Shown in pieces: positions 18,364-26,083 of a stretch of DNA of 39,712 bases. The stretch is from NCBI RefSeq assembly GCF_902769175.1, contig NZ_CACXNW010000031.1:1-39712 (forward strand). The letters run 5' to 3'. Both the position numbers and the translations under genes were made by a program. This stretch comes from an uncultured Methanobrevibacter sp. GTDB lineage: Archaea > Methanobacteriota > Methanobacteria > Methanobacteriales > Methanobacteriaceae. Position 1 is the stretch's first letter, and each line of letters begins with the position of its first letter. The notes under the pieces were generated by a model. That model was not told the DNA's origin. It saw nothing but the letters and a program-made list of their open reading frames with translations, and ran no database searches.

Positions 18364-20883
18364 TTACACCATAAGCACAGCATCATTACTAAGGAAATTG
18401 GAAGATTCAACTGTTACATGATTATTTGCATAAATTACTCCACCTTGTCTTCCGTAATTGCTTAAGAAATTACAATTGTGGATTAATGCATCCATATGAG
18501 TGTATATTGCCCCACCATTTTCTGATGCATAGTTATTGACAAAATTGGAATCCCATATCTCACCATAGTTGTTCATATAGACTGCTCCAGCTATTTCAGC
18601 CCTGTTTTCAGTGAAGATACAGCCTTTCATGGTTCCGCTGTTCATATCAACAGCTCCTCCATTTTGAGCAGTGTTGTTTGCGAAAGTGGAGTTTAAGATT
18701 TCTCCACCGGCAAATGCAAGAACTGTTTCGCTTCCAGTGTTGTTAAGGAATGTACAATTTTCTACAGTACCGTTCTTAAGGAACTTGACTATGTCTACAC
18801 CGTTATTGCCGTCTGCATGGAAGTTCACTATAATAAGGTTCTTAAGGGTTACATTTTCCCCTTCAATGGTAAAGAGCCTTGTTTTGTTTGAACCATAAAG
18901 AATGTGGCCATTACCGTCAAGGACAAAATTATCCTTGCTGATTGTGATTCCTGCCATATCGTCACAATCCGGATTGAAGATGTAGTCTTCAGTTAATGTA
19001 AGGACATCTCCAACTGAACTGATGTCCTGATTCAAGTCTGCAAAGGATAATGGAATCAATACATTTGGAGTTACATCTTGGACACTAAGTCTAGTGCCAT
19101 TTCTTAGCTTAACGTTAAGGCTTGCATCAGGTGCAATATTGGTTTCAAACTCACTGATCTTAATGTTAAGGTCTCCGCTTGTACTTATAGCTCCACCATA
19201 TCCCTTAGCTATATTGATCATGAATTGTGAGTAATTAATGTCACCGCCCTTTTCAAGATAGAGTGCACCTCCTTCATTTGCCTGGTTGATGGTGAAATTA
19301 GCCATCTGAACATCTGCAGTACCGGCAATATATGCAGCACCACCTAAATCTGCAATGTTGTTTGCAAATACAGACCCAATGATATTTCCAGATTTCTTGA
19401 TGTAGACTGCTCCACCTTTTCCTTTTGCAGTGTTGTTTACAAAAGCGGAACTTGTAATGGTTCCAGCAAAATCGAAGGCAACTGCTCCACCATTCAATGC
19501 ATGGTTATCAAGGAAAGTACAGTTATCAACTGTTCCGTCTCGACCAAAGTGAATGGCACCGCCGTCTCCTTCAGAGAATCCTCCAACAAAGATGATGTCC
19601 TTGAAAGTAACTCCCTGTGCAACAACATCAAATATTCTTGAACGGTTTGCTGCATAAATCATATGGCCTTTTCCGTCAATCATGAAATTCTTTTTGCCTA
19701 TTGTTACTCCAGACTCAAAGAGTGCCATATCCTCTTCAGTGCAGTAATAATCATTTGTTAAGTTAAGAACATTCTCTTCACAATTATAGATGGCATTCTG
19801 CAGTGTTGCAAAGTCACATGGAGTCAAGTTTAAAGGAGTGTTGCCCTTTAGTTCAACACTTCCATTATTGTAAATATTGCAGGAAGTGTCAATTGCATTG
19901 TTAAAGTAGAAATAGCTGTTGTTAAGAACTAAATCACCATTGTTGAATATTGCTCCACCATATGGCTCCTTATTGTTGATAAAGAGGGAAGTGTTTACAA
20001 ATCCGTTGGTTTGGGTATAGACTGCACCTCCAATATCATCAGCAGTGTTGTTTTCAAAAGTACAATAGAGGGCTATAATACGGAATGAAGAATGTATAGC
20101 ACCTCCTATATTCCCATGATTGCCTATGAATCTTGAGTTTACAACAATAGGCATAGTTCCCACTGCTTCGGTTAATCCACCTCCAAGTTGTGTTCCTGTG
20201 TTATATAAGAAATCACAGTTTTCAACATAAATCTGATGGAGCACCATTAAAGCTCCACCGGGTCCAGTGTTATTTAAAAAAGTACAATTGATTACACTGG
20301 ATACGGATATCAAAGAAACATGAGCAATAAAGAAGGTTTTGGCAAAATCCCCATAGGAAACACCGTTTACAAAGCGAATGTTCTGTAAGGTTAAATTCTC
20401 GTAGTAATGGAAGTTAATAAAGGAGGATTTTCCAATCCCATCAAGGGTATGGTTTTGACCATCTATGATAAAATTGTGTCTTTCAATGCTAATTCCTTCA
20501 GCGGCATATTCGCCATCGGTTTCTGGATTGAATACATAATCCTTATCAAGGACCAATTTGCCATCGGAATTATTGATTGCTTTTGCCAAATCACTAAAAC
20601 TGCCGACCAAAGTATAATTGGTAGCCGGCCCGTTATCATCGTCATCGTCATTCAAAACTGGCAATCCCTCATCATCTGAACTGCCAGACACTTCATTTTG
20701 TAAAGTCACATCAGCGCTTAAGTCTTCATGTAAGCTAGAATCGCTAGCTATGACTTCAACATTTTCCCCATTTGCCACAATATCATTGGCATCAGCAGCA
20801 GCACTAACTCCTGCCATGCTGATTAAGACCAATAAAAAAAGAGTGACAATAAATAGTCTAGTTTTAATAATAATAATCACCAT
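18364..20883 (-). CDS. Adhesin-like protein, N-terminal segment with signal peptide (disrupted gene)
   Basis: An 839-codon stretch. It begins with a Sec signal peptide (IKTRLFIVTLFLLVLISMAG, then VSAAADA) and an acidic linker with a run of Asp. Three modules follow that each start with a strand-turn block (SFSDLAKAIN..., FATLQNAIYNC, SFADLNQDIS), a KNFMIDGKGH-type core and then beta-helix repeats with GGAVY and NNTA turns. The ATG at 20883 sits only a few bases from the expected transcription start, so the message may be nearly leaderless. It stops at NDAVLMV, where a single-base frameshift near 18375 separates it from the middle segment. The complete gene would span 20883 to 15102, about 1900 residues. 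Confidence 0.85.
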   Translation of the reverse strand: MVIIIIKTRLFIVTLFLLVLISMAGVSAAADANDIVANGENVEVIASDSSLHEDLSADVTLQNEVSGSSDDEGLPVLNDDDDDNGPATNYTLVGSFSDLAKAINNSDGKLVLDKDYVFNPETDGEYAAEGISIERHNFIIDGQNHTLDGIGKSSFINFHYYENLTLQNIRFVNGVSYGDFAKTFFIAHVSLISVSSVINCTFLNNTGPGGALMVLHQIYVENCDFLYNTGTQLGGGLTEAVGTMPIVVNSRFIGNHGNIGGAIHSSFRIIALYCTFENNTADDIGGAVYTQTNGFVNTSLFINNKEPYGGAIFNNGDLVLNNSYFYFNNAIDTSCNIYNNGSVELKGNTPLNLTPCDFATLQNAIYNCEENVLNLTNDYYCTEEDMALFESGVTIGKKNFMIDGKGHMIYAANRSRIFDVVAQGVTFKDIIFVGGFSEGDGGAIHFGRDGTVDNCTFLDNHALNGGAVAFDFAGTITSSAFVNNTAKGKGGAVYIKKSGNIIGSVFANNIADLGGAAYIAGTADVQMANFTINQANEGGALYLEKGGDINYSQFMINIAKGYGGAISTSGDLNIKISEFETNIAPDASLNVKLRNGTRLSVQDVTPNVLIPLSFADLNQDISSVGDVLTLTEDYIFNPDCDDMAGITISKDNFVLDGNGHILYGSNKTRLFTIEGENVTLKNLIIVNFHADGNNGVDIVKFLKNGTVENCTFLNNTGSETVLAFAGGEILNSTFANNTAQNGGAVDMNSGTMKGCIFTENRAEIAGAVYMNNYGEIWDSNFVNNYASENGGAIYTHMDALIHNCNFLSNYGRQGGVIYANNHVTVESSNFLSNDAVLMV

Positions 20884-20904
20884 TTTTCAAAAATTTTCCA
20901 TATA

Positions 20905-20922
20905 TTTTATATATAAATTAAT
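20905..20922 (-). promoter_or_regulatory. Likely TATA box of the second adhesin-like gene
   Basis: On the minus strand AATTTATATATAAAATATAT lies about 25-35 nt before the ATG at 20883, which fits an archaeal promoter with a very short leader. Confidence 0.45.
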
Positions 20923-21504
20923 AATGTTATAAAAACGTGTTTATTTTATTTTGTTGCGTAAAAATGCTTATTTTGTTAATTAAAGCCATTTAAATGGAGA
21001 AATTTTAGACAAATGTTCATGAAAAATAATGAAATATTGATGAAAATTATAAAATTAGCAATTTTCAAATGATGAAAGAAAATAATGCAAAATATTGGAA
21101 AAAATTATAAAATCAACAATTTTCAAATGAAGAAAAAAATAAGAAAAAAATAAGAGTATGCATAATAAGCAAAAATTTTAAAATCAAATTATCTAAGCCA
21201 AATTAGACAAATCAAAAATCTTATAAAAAATAAATTCGCTGATTTTTTCCCTTAAACTCATATGTTATTTCATCAAATTCAACCTAAATCCTAACTCAAA
21301 CATAAGACAGTATTTGAGGATGTCATGACACCCTTCTTTTTTTTAAAGAAGCGATGAATTAAAAGGCACATAGCCATTTATACTTATATCTTAAAAATAC
21401 CTCTGTGCAATATACGCAAAGATAGTTTCTTTGTAGATGAGAAGTAGGTCGTGGATGTATACATTTCAAGGAGATTTTTCAACATTTTATTGAATAAACT
21501 AGAA
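20923..21504. other. Intergenic region between adhesin gene and toxin-antitoxin remnant
   Basis: AT-rich DNA with a short local repeat (AAAATTATAAAATTAGCAATTTTCAAATGA-like, twice, near 21045 and 21110). From about 21300 to 21480 base composition is more balanced (CCCTTCTTTTTTTTAAAGAAG, GTAGGTCGTGGATGTATAC). This may be debris of a lost gene, but I cannot name it. Confidence 0.4.
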
Positions 21505-21612
21505 TCATATGGATTTTTTAGAATTTTGTATTCTTAATAATAAATCTTTATCAATTTTTTGTTTTTTAAAAAATTTTATGACTTTATCATGTTCAAAAAG
21601 TTCATAACTCAT
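21505..21612 (-). pseudogene. Truncated RelE/ParE-like toxin
   Basis: A 35-residue product starts at ATG 21612, which overlaps the antitoxin stop as ATGA. The sequence MSYELFEHDKVIKFFKK resembles the N-terminal strand and helix of RelE/ParE-type toxins, but a TGA at 21505-21507 ends it at about 40% of normal length. No continuation with the usual catalytic half is obvious downstream. The position and overlap with an RHH antitoxin support the reading; the sequence match alone is weak. Confidence 0.45.
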
Positions 21613-21869
21613 TTTTTTATCTCATTTTCCAACTTAGTTATTCTTTCCTCTAAACTTTTTAAACTTAATTTATTAAGATTTTCCAAATTGTCATTTTCAA
21701 ATTTTTCTATTTCATTATTATAAAATTCAGCTTCCTCATCTGTGAATTCTTCATTTGATTTATAGTAATCAATTAAAAATCTTATGACATCATTGAATGT
21801 ATCATTTTTTGATGCCAATTCTGATAATGATTTATGGGTATCTTGAGATATTTTAATTGTTTTAGTCAT
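21609..21869 (-). CDS. Ribbon-helix-helix antitoxin
   Basis: An 86-residue protein. I start it at the second of two adjacent ATG codons (21869; 21872 also possible); the longer open frame upstream runs through the promoter and is not coding. Residues 1-35 (MTKTIKISQDTHKSLSEL) fit a ribbon-helix-helix DNA-binding fold. The C-terminal half is acidic and helical (TDEEAEFYNNEIEKFEN, KSLEERITKLENEIKK), suited to wrapping a toxin. It overlaps the truncated toxin by 4 nt, the normal arrangement of type II toxin-antitoxin operons. A perfect palindrome at 21885-21905 is the likely autoregulatory operator. The antitoxin is intact while the toxin is not. Confidence 0.7.
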   Translation of the reverse strand: MTKTIKISQDTHKSLSELASKNDTFNDVIRFLIDYYKSNEEFTDEEAEFYNNEIEKFENDNLENLNKLSLKSLEERITKLENEIKK

Positions 21870-21884
21870 CATAATATCACAATA

Positions 21885-21905
21885 ATAGTATACTGAGTAT
21901 ACTAT
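21885..21905 (-). promoter_or_regulatory. Palindromic operator of the toxin-antitoxin operon
   Basis: Perfect 10-bp arms ATAGTATACT and AGTATACTAT around one central base overlap the TATA-like promoter sequence just upstream of the antitoxin. RHH antitoxins normally bind such sites to repress their own operon. Confidence 0.65.
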
Positions 21906-22118
21906 AAATATTTTTCTAAAAATTAAATTAAAAAGCGCAGATATTGCATAAAAAGTAGTATATAAGTTTTTTAAAAAACTAACCCTGATATTGACTTTAT
22001 TTAAAAAAACAATAACCATATTGAAATAATTTTTAATATAGTTCGTCCTCATTGAAATAATATTGATAGATATGTGATAGATAAGTGATAGATATAAGAT
22101 AGCAATCATATAGATAAC

Positions 22119-22541
22119 TTAATCTTCATAGTGTTCATTAAGCAGATTATTTATTTTTGTGAAATGATTCATATCTATTTCTTTAGTAGTGTTTCCAAAT
22201 CCTTCAAAGCCTACATCCGCATCTATTAATTCATCTTTGGTAATAGGAGTATCTAAAAGATTAATTGAGTTTTTATTGAATATATAATATCCATTGTACC
22301 CTTTTTCCATTGTATCATTTCTATCTTCCATTATTCCACTTGCTACAATGGAATTATTGTATTGGAATAATATCAAAGTACCTTCAGGATCAGCTACATT
22401 ATTCTTATAAAAATGAAATTTGCCATCTGAAGGTAATTTGTTTGTGAAAAAGTTTTTCATGGCTTCTTCATCTTCAAAATCAAAATCATCTGATGAAGTG
22501 GGCAGTATTCTTATTTGTCTAACTCTTTTTTTGGGATACAT
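22119..22541 (-). CDS. Unknown protein, last gene of the defence operon
   Basis: A 140-residue protein that I cannot assign. It has a basic start (MYPKKRVRQIRIL), an acidic helix (FDFEDEEAMKNFF) and a middle that looks like an alternating beta-barrel: LILFQYNNSIVASGIM, GYNGYYIFN, INLLDTPITKDELI. Strands flanking a variable loop and ending before a helical tail recall small EVE/PUA-like domains found beside restriction genes, but this is only an impression. Its ATG follows the upstream gene's TAA by one base, so it is translated from the same message. The role is inferred from context: part of the six-gene helicase/ATPase module. Confidence 0.7.
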   Translation of the reverse strand: MYPKKRVRQIRILPTSSDDFDFEDEEAMKNFFTNKLPSDGKFHFYKNNVADPEGTLILFQYNNSIVASGIMEDRNDTMEKGYNGYYIFNKNSINLLDTPITKDELIDADVGFEGFGNTTKEIDMNHFTKINNLLNEHYED

Positions 22542-22542
22542 T

Positions 22543-23502
22543 TTATCCCCAATCTTTAATAAATTGTTTAAGTGTTTTATCGTCCTCTAATTGAAAACTA
22601 TCATCCCAATTTTTTGAAACTAAACCATATTTCTCTAATTTATAAAAAGTTACTCTAATCTGACCTTTAGTATAACCTAAATCCAATAAATCTTCTTCAT
22701 AAAAAGTATCAGATGGATTAAAGTTATCTAAAATACTTTTAAGTTTTAAAACAGTTAATTCTTTATCTAAACAATCAAAACATTTATTAGATTGACTTTC
22801 TTTATCTATTGAATTACCACAAATAATACATTTCTTGTCAGATAAATAATCATCTTTTAACCCTCTAGTTATGTGTAAGTATTCTTCATTGAGGATTATT
22901 CTAGCATCCACTTTTTGTTTTTTGTCTCTTTTAGCTAATTTTGCCAATTCTTGGCTTAATTCATCACTACTATAAAATAATCTTATTTGCATATTAAGCC
23001 TTGTTTCAACTGGAATCTCATCAATATAAACTGGAAACATATATTTATAAGCATCCAAGGGAAATATTTTTGATTTTACCTCTTCAGAAAGACCCCAACC
23101 TTTACTTGTAGCTGACTTTCCTACTAAAAGCTTAGTATCAACATAATTCAAACCTTCATTTTCAAAATCATCCAATTTTTTATCTAATTCCCTTTTATTA
23201 AATTTTAATTCCAAAGGAATTTCTCTTTTAGGATCAAGGGCCTTTTGAGATGTGAGATAATTCTTAAATGGAGTGCCATAATAAAATAGACGTGGATTTA
23301 TCTTAATTTTACAAGGTGAAATAATATTATTTATTCTGATATAACATTCAAATTCAAACCTTAAAACGGGAATAAATTCACGAATATCAATTAAATTTAA
23401 AGCCCAACCTTTAGGAACGTCAGCTTTTTTCCTACCTAAGTGTACATGTGTGTGTATAGAATAATCACATTCGTTTTCAAGTAAAACAACATGTTTAGTC
23501 AT
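22543..23502 (-). CDS. Unknown zinc-finger protein with internal duplication, defence operon
   Basis: A 319-residue protein without a recognised family. Two similar halves are visible. Residues 31-110 contain KGWALNL and INPRLFYYG; residues 134-190 contain KGWGLSE and MQIRLFYSS. So a beta-rich domain of about 100 residues is repeated. A four-cysteine zinc site follows (C225, C228, C241, C244; CIICGN...CFDC). A winged-helix-like C-terminus (LGYTKGQIRVTFYKLEKYGL) comes last. A zinc ribbon plus HTH suggests nucleic acid binding. It starts 10 nt after the preceding gene and is followed after one base by the 140-residue gene, so it is firmly within the operon. The function could be target recognition or scaffolding, by inference only. 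Confidence 0.75.
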   Translation of the reverse strand: MTKHVVLLENECDYSIHTHVHLGRKKADVPKGWALNLIDIREFIPVLRFEFECYIRINNIISPCKIKINPRLFYYGTPFKNYLTSQKALDPKREIPLELKFNKRELDKKLDDFENEGLNYVDTKLLVGKSATSKGWGLSEEVKSKIFPLDAYKYMFPVYIDEIPVETRLNMQIRLFYSSDELSQELAKLAKRDKKQKVDARIILNEEYLHITRGLKDDYLSDKKCIICGNSIDKESQSNKCFDCLDKELTVLKLKSILDNFNPSDTFYEEDLLDLGYTKGQIRVTFYKLEKYGLVSKNWDDSFQLEDDKTLKQFIKDWG

Positions 23503-23512
23503 AATATCAATA

Positions 23513-23938
23513 TTAATTAAAATCTTCTATAAAATCACGTATTTCAGCTTGGAATGTTTTAATCCTATTTCCTTTTCCAGAATTCTCTTCTAATTTTTTA
23601 AGTTCTATGATGCCTGTATTAGCATATTCCATCGCAATATCCGCCACTTTTTGGTCATCATTAACAACTTCCAAATCTCCTGTATCAGAAATAGCTATCG
23701 CATATAATAATGATAATTCTTCATTTGTCAATTGGTACATAACAAAGGTATCGTTTCCTTTAGTTTTATTGTTTTCAAAAGGAGTCTTATAACCAATAGA
23801 AAATCCATATGCTGCAAGAAGAAGGAAATTTTCTCTTCTAACAATACCTTCACTTCTAGGAGAGTTTAAAATTTCAGATTTTTTAAAAAAATTCACATAA
23901 TTTTTTTCAATGAAAAAATGTATAGATTTGCCACTCAT
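23513..23938 (-). CDS. Unknown 141-residue protein, defence operon
   Basis: The start codon overlaps the stop of the ATPase gene by one base (TAATG), implying translational coupling. The protein is mostly helical and acidic towards the end: SIHFFIEKNYVNFFKK, RRENFLLLAAYGFSIGYKT, NEELSLLYAIAISDTGD, VADIAMEYANTGII, FQAEIRDFIEDFN. No catalytic motif, zinc site or membrane segment is visible. The size and tight link to a DndD-like ATPase suggest a small partner subunit, as DndE is to DndD, but I see no sequence similarity to DndE. I cannot name a function. Confidence 0.75.
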   Translation of the reverse strand: MSGKSIHFFIEKNYVNFFKKSEILNSPRSEGIVRRENFLLLAAYGFSIGYKTPFENNKTKGNDTFVMYQLTNEELSLLYAIAISDTGDLEVVNDDQKVADIAMEYANTGIIELKKLEENSGKGNRIKTFQAEIRDFIEDFN

Positions 23939-25914
23939 TATTTCATCTCCTCAATTTTAATTTCTTTTTCAGATTCAGATTCTTTTAACCTATATTCTAA
24001 AACTTTATTTTGTTTAAATAAAGATTGAACAGGAGAGGAATATTCTTCATCAATTAAGAACAATAATAATTGTTTTTCTTCACTTACATTCAAACAACTT
24101 TGTGAAACATTCAATCTTTGTTCACCGCTAGTCCTTGCTAAAAGAGTGTCAACAACTAATGGTGATTCAAAACCAGAAACAGAATGAATAGCTAAAATAA
24201 ATGCTAATGCTAACAATTCAACTTCAGAAGCACTAGCAGTTGCTGAAGCAGGACGTCCATCTTCATCGTATAAATTGACTTGATAATCCTCATTTATTTC
24301 AATAAATCCATATGTTTTAGATTTTCTTATTAATTTAAAGAACTTTTCATTGGTAGAATCCTGAATAACCTTTCTAGTGTCGGCCATCATATCTTCTTTA
24401 ACATCATTAATGACTGTTAAAGAATCTGTGCATAGTTTAATTTTAGCCAAAATATCCTTGTATTCTTCCTCTTCAGAAAGTAATTTAAGATATTCCCTAT
24501 GTAATTTTTCAACATTGTTCTTTAAAGAAATATTATTATTTCTGAGGCTGTCCAATTCTGATTTTTTGTTAGGCAATATTTTTACTAACTCATCTCTCCT
24601 ATCAACACTTTTTTTCAGATGTTTATTAAGTTCTAAAGTTTCATAAAGCTCTTTAATATCCTTTTCTAGGGATTCTATAGCATTATTAAACGTATTTATA
24701 TCATTTTGAATTTTATTTTCTGTTTTTAAATAGGCTTCAGCAGTATCTGAAAACTTATTGAAAAATTTCTTATTATCCCTTAAAATTTCGTCTTCAGGAG
24801 CAATGAGATATAATTTTGCTTTCTTATTCTTTAAGATTTCCAGTAGAGAATCATCAATTTTTCGATCACAAACTTTGCAAGACTTATCATGAATAGAATC
24901 TTCTAAAATTGTTTCATCAATAGGATAAAGATAAGTATCATCACGATTTTCTTCAATACCTTCCAATGCTTTTATAAAAGCCTCTCTGGCTAAAATTTTA
25001 GGAGCCTCTTTTATAATATTATCATTTAACGCTTCTTTTTTATCATTTAATGATTCAATAAAATTGTCTCTTTCTCGAATTTTCTTATCTCTTTTTTTCT
25101 CAGTATTTTTAAGAGAAGGAGTGTTCCCTAAGGAATCCATTAAAGAGTCTCTTTCCTTTTCTAATTTCTCATATGTTTCATTAAGTTTTTCATATCTCTC
25201 TTTTTCAGATTCTAAGAAAGCTAATTGTTGATTATATTCTTTTAATTTACTATCTGAATTTGAATTTGGACTTCCTTCTTTCCTCAAATCTTTTAATTTT
25301 CGTTTAATTCTCCTTTCCATTTCATCTAAAACAAAAATATGAGATAATTTAAAAACTTGGTCTTTAATAGCTGTGGAAACTAAAAAATAATTATCTAATT
25401 GCTCACCATCAAAAAAGAAAAATTCTTTGATGGATTCTGGAATAAATGAAGAAACTAAATAATCGCATTCATCCTTATCCCTACATACATTTGAGTGAGA
25501 ACCCTCTATTTCAGTGACTGAGAATTCTTGATCTATCCATTCTTCACGTTTACCATTTTTTTCAAAATAATCACTATGAATTCCATGAATTTTAAATATA
25601 TCAGAACGTTTAATAATTAATTTAGAACCTTGTCCATTGGATACAGTTATAGTGACAGCCGCATTTTCAAAATCCTTTTCGGAATTGTTACTGACTTCTG
25701 TATTTAATGTTGGCAAAGCTCGGTCTTTATCCTTAATTCTTGGTTCTTCATTATATAAACACCAAGTCATTGCATTTAAAAAAGTAGTTTTTCCAGCACC
25801 ATTTTCAGCAATTACTACATGAAGGTCTTTTTCTAAGTCTTCTTTAAATTTAATGCTTGTGTCAACATATTTTCTAAAGTTTTCAAATTGAATCTCTTCA
25901 ATCCTCATCGACAT
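23938..25914 (-). CDS. DndD-like SMC/Rad50-type ATPase, defence operon
   Basis: A 658-residue protein of the RecF/SMC-like ABC class. Walker A is AENGAGKTT (residues 36-44). The DndD-type block EFFFFDGEQL is at 164-173. Two coiled-coil arms (about 200-300 and 390-510) flank a zinc-hook-like CKVC (346-349). The C-terminal part carries the signature region SATASASEVELLAL (557-570) and Walker B SPLVVDT (584-590). In typical family members the signature reads LSxGE; here the glycine is serine. DndD acts with DndC/DndE in phosphorothioation and related ATPases act in DNA-damage sensing or restriction; no sulfur-transfer gene is present in this window, so modification is not implied. The start may be at 25914 or the Met codon at 25908. 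It overlaps the small ORF upstream by 17 nt. Confidence 0.85.
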   Translation of the reverse strand: MSMRIEEIQFENFRKYVDTSIKFKEDLEKDLHVVIAENGAGKTTFLNAMTWCLYNEEPRIKDKDRALPTLNTEVSNNSEKDFENAAVTITVSNGQGSKLIIKRSDIFKIHGIHSDYFEKNGKREEWIDQEFSVTEIEGSHSNVCRDKDECDYLVSSFIPESIKEFFFFDGEQLDNYFLVSTAIKDQVFKLSHIFVLDEMERRIKRKLKDLRKEGSPNSNSDSKLKEYNQQLAFLESEKERYEKLNETYEKLEKERDSLMDSLGNTPSLKNTEKKRDKKIRERDNFIESLNDKKEALNDNIIKEAPKILAREAFIKALEGIEENRDDTYLYPIDETILEDSIHDKSCKVCDRKIDDSLLEILKNKKAKLYLIAPEDEILRDNKKFFNKFSDTAEAYLKTENKIQNDINTFNNAIESLEKDIKELYETLELNKHLKKSVDRRDELVKILPNKKSELDSLRNNNISLKNNVEKLHREYLKLLSEEEEYKDILAKIKLCTDSLTVINDVKEDMMADTRKVIQDSTNEKFFKLIRKSKTYGFIEINEDYQVNLYDEDGRPASATASASEVELLALAFILAIHSVSGFESPLVVDTLLARTSGEQRLNVSQSCLNVSEEKQLLLFLIDEEYSSPVQSLFKQNKVLEYRLKESESEKEIKIEEMK

Positions 25915-26071
25915 AACCCCTATAATACGTATCGATTAACTCATCATACTTATCATTCCATTGATGCAAACCTTTGTTTTCTTCCTTAAAAAGGTCTGTT
26001 AGAAAATTCGCTACACAATCATTTTTTGAATTTTCTTTTAAACTTTTAAATATCTTCCTCGAAGTACTCAT
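25898..26071 (-). CDS. Small 57-residue protein between helicase and ATPase
   Basis: A short ORF, MSTSRKIFKSLKENSKNDCV..., ending RGYVDED. It begins at ATG 26071 behind a good ribosome site (GGTGGG), 12 nt after the helicase stop, and its end overlaps the ATPase start. Without it there would be a 169-nt gap in an otherwise tightly packed operon. The composition is charged and helical with a central QWNDKYDELIDTYY. It could be a small adaptor or regulatory subunit of the ATPase. No family is recognised. Confidence 0.6.
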   Translation of the reverse strand: MSTSRKIFKSLKENSKNDCVANFLTDLFKEENKGLHQWNDKYDELIDTYYRGYVDED

Positions 26072-26083
26072 TATTTCCCACCA

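Noticed and set aside
21609..22109. Long 166-codon version of the antitoxin gene
   Set aside because: The upstream part runs through the palindromic operator and AT-rich promoter DNA; the RHH protein starts at 21869.
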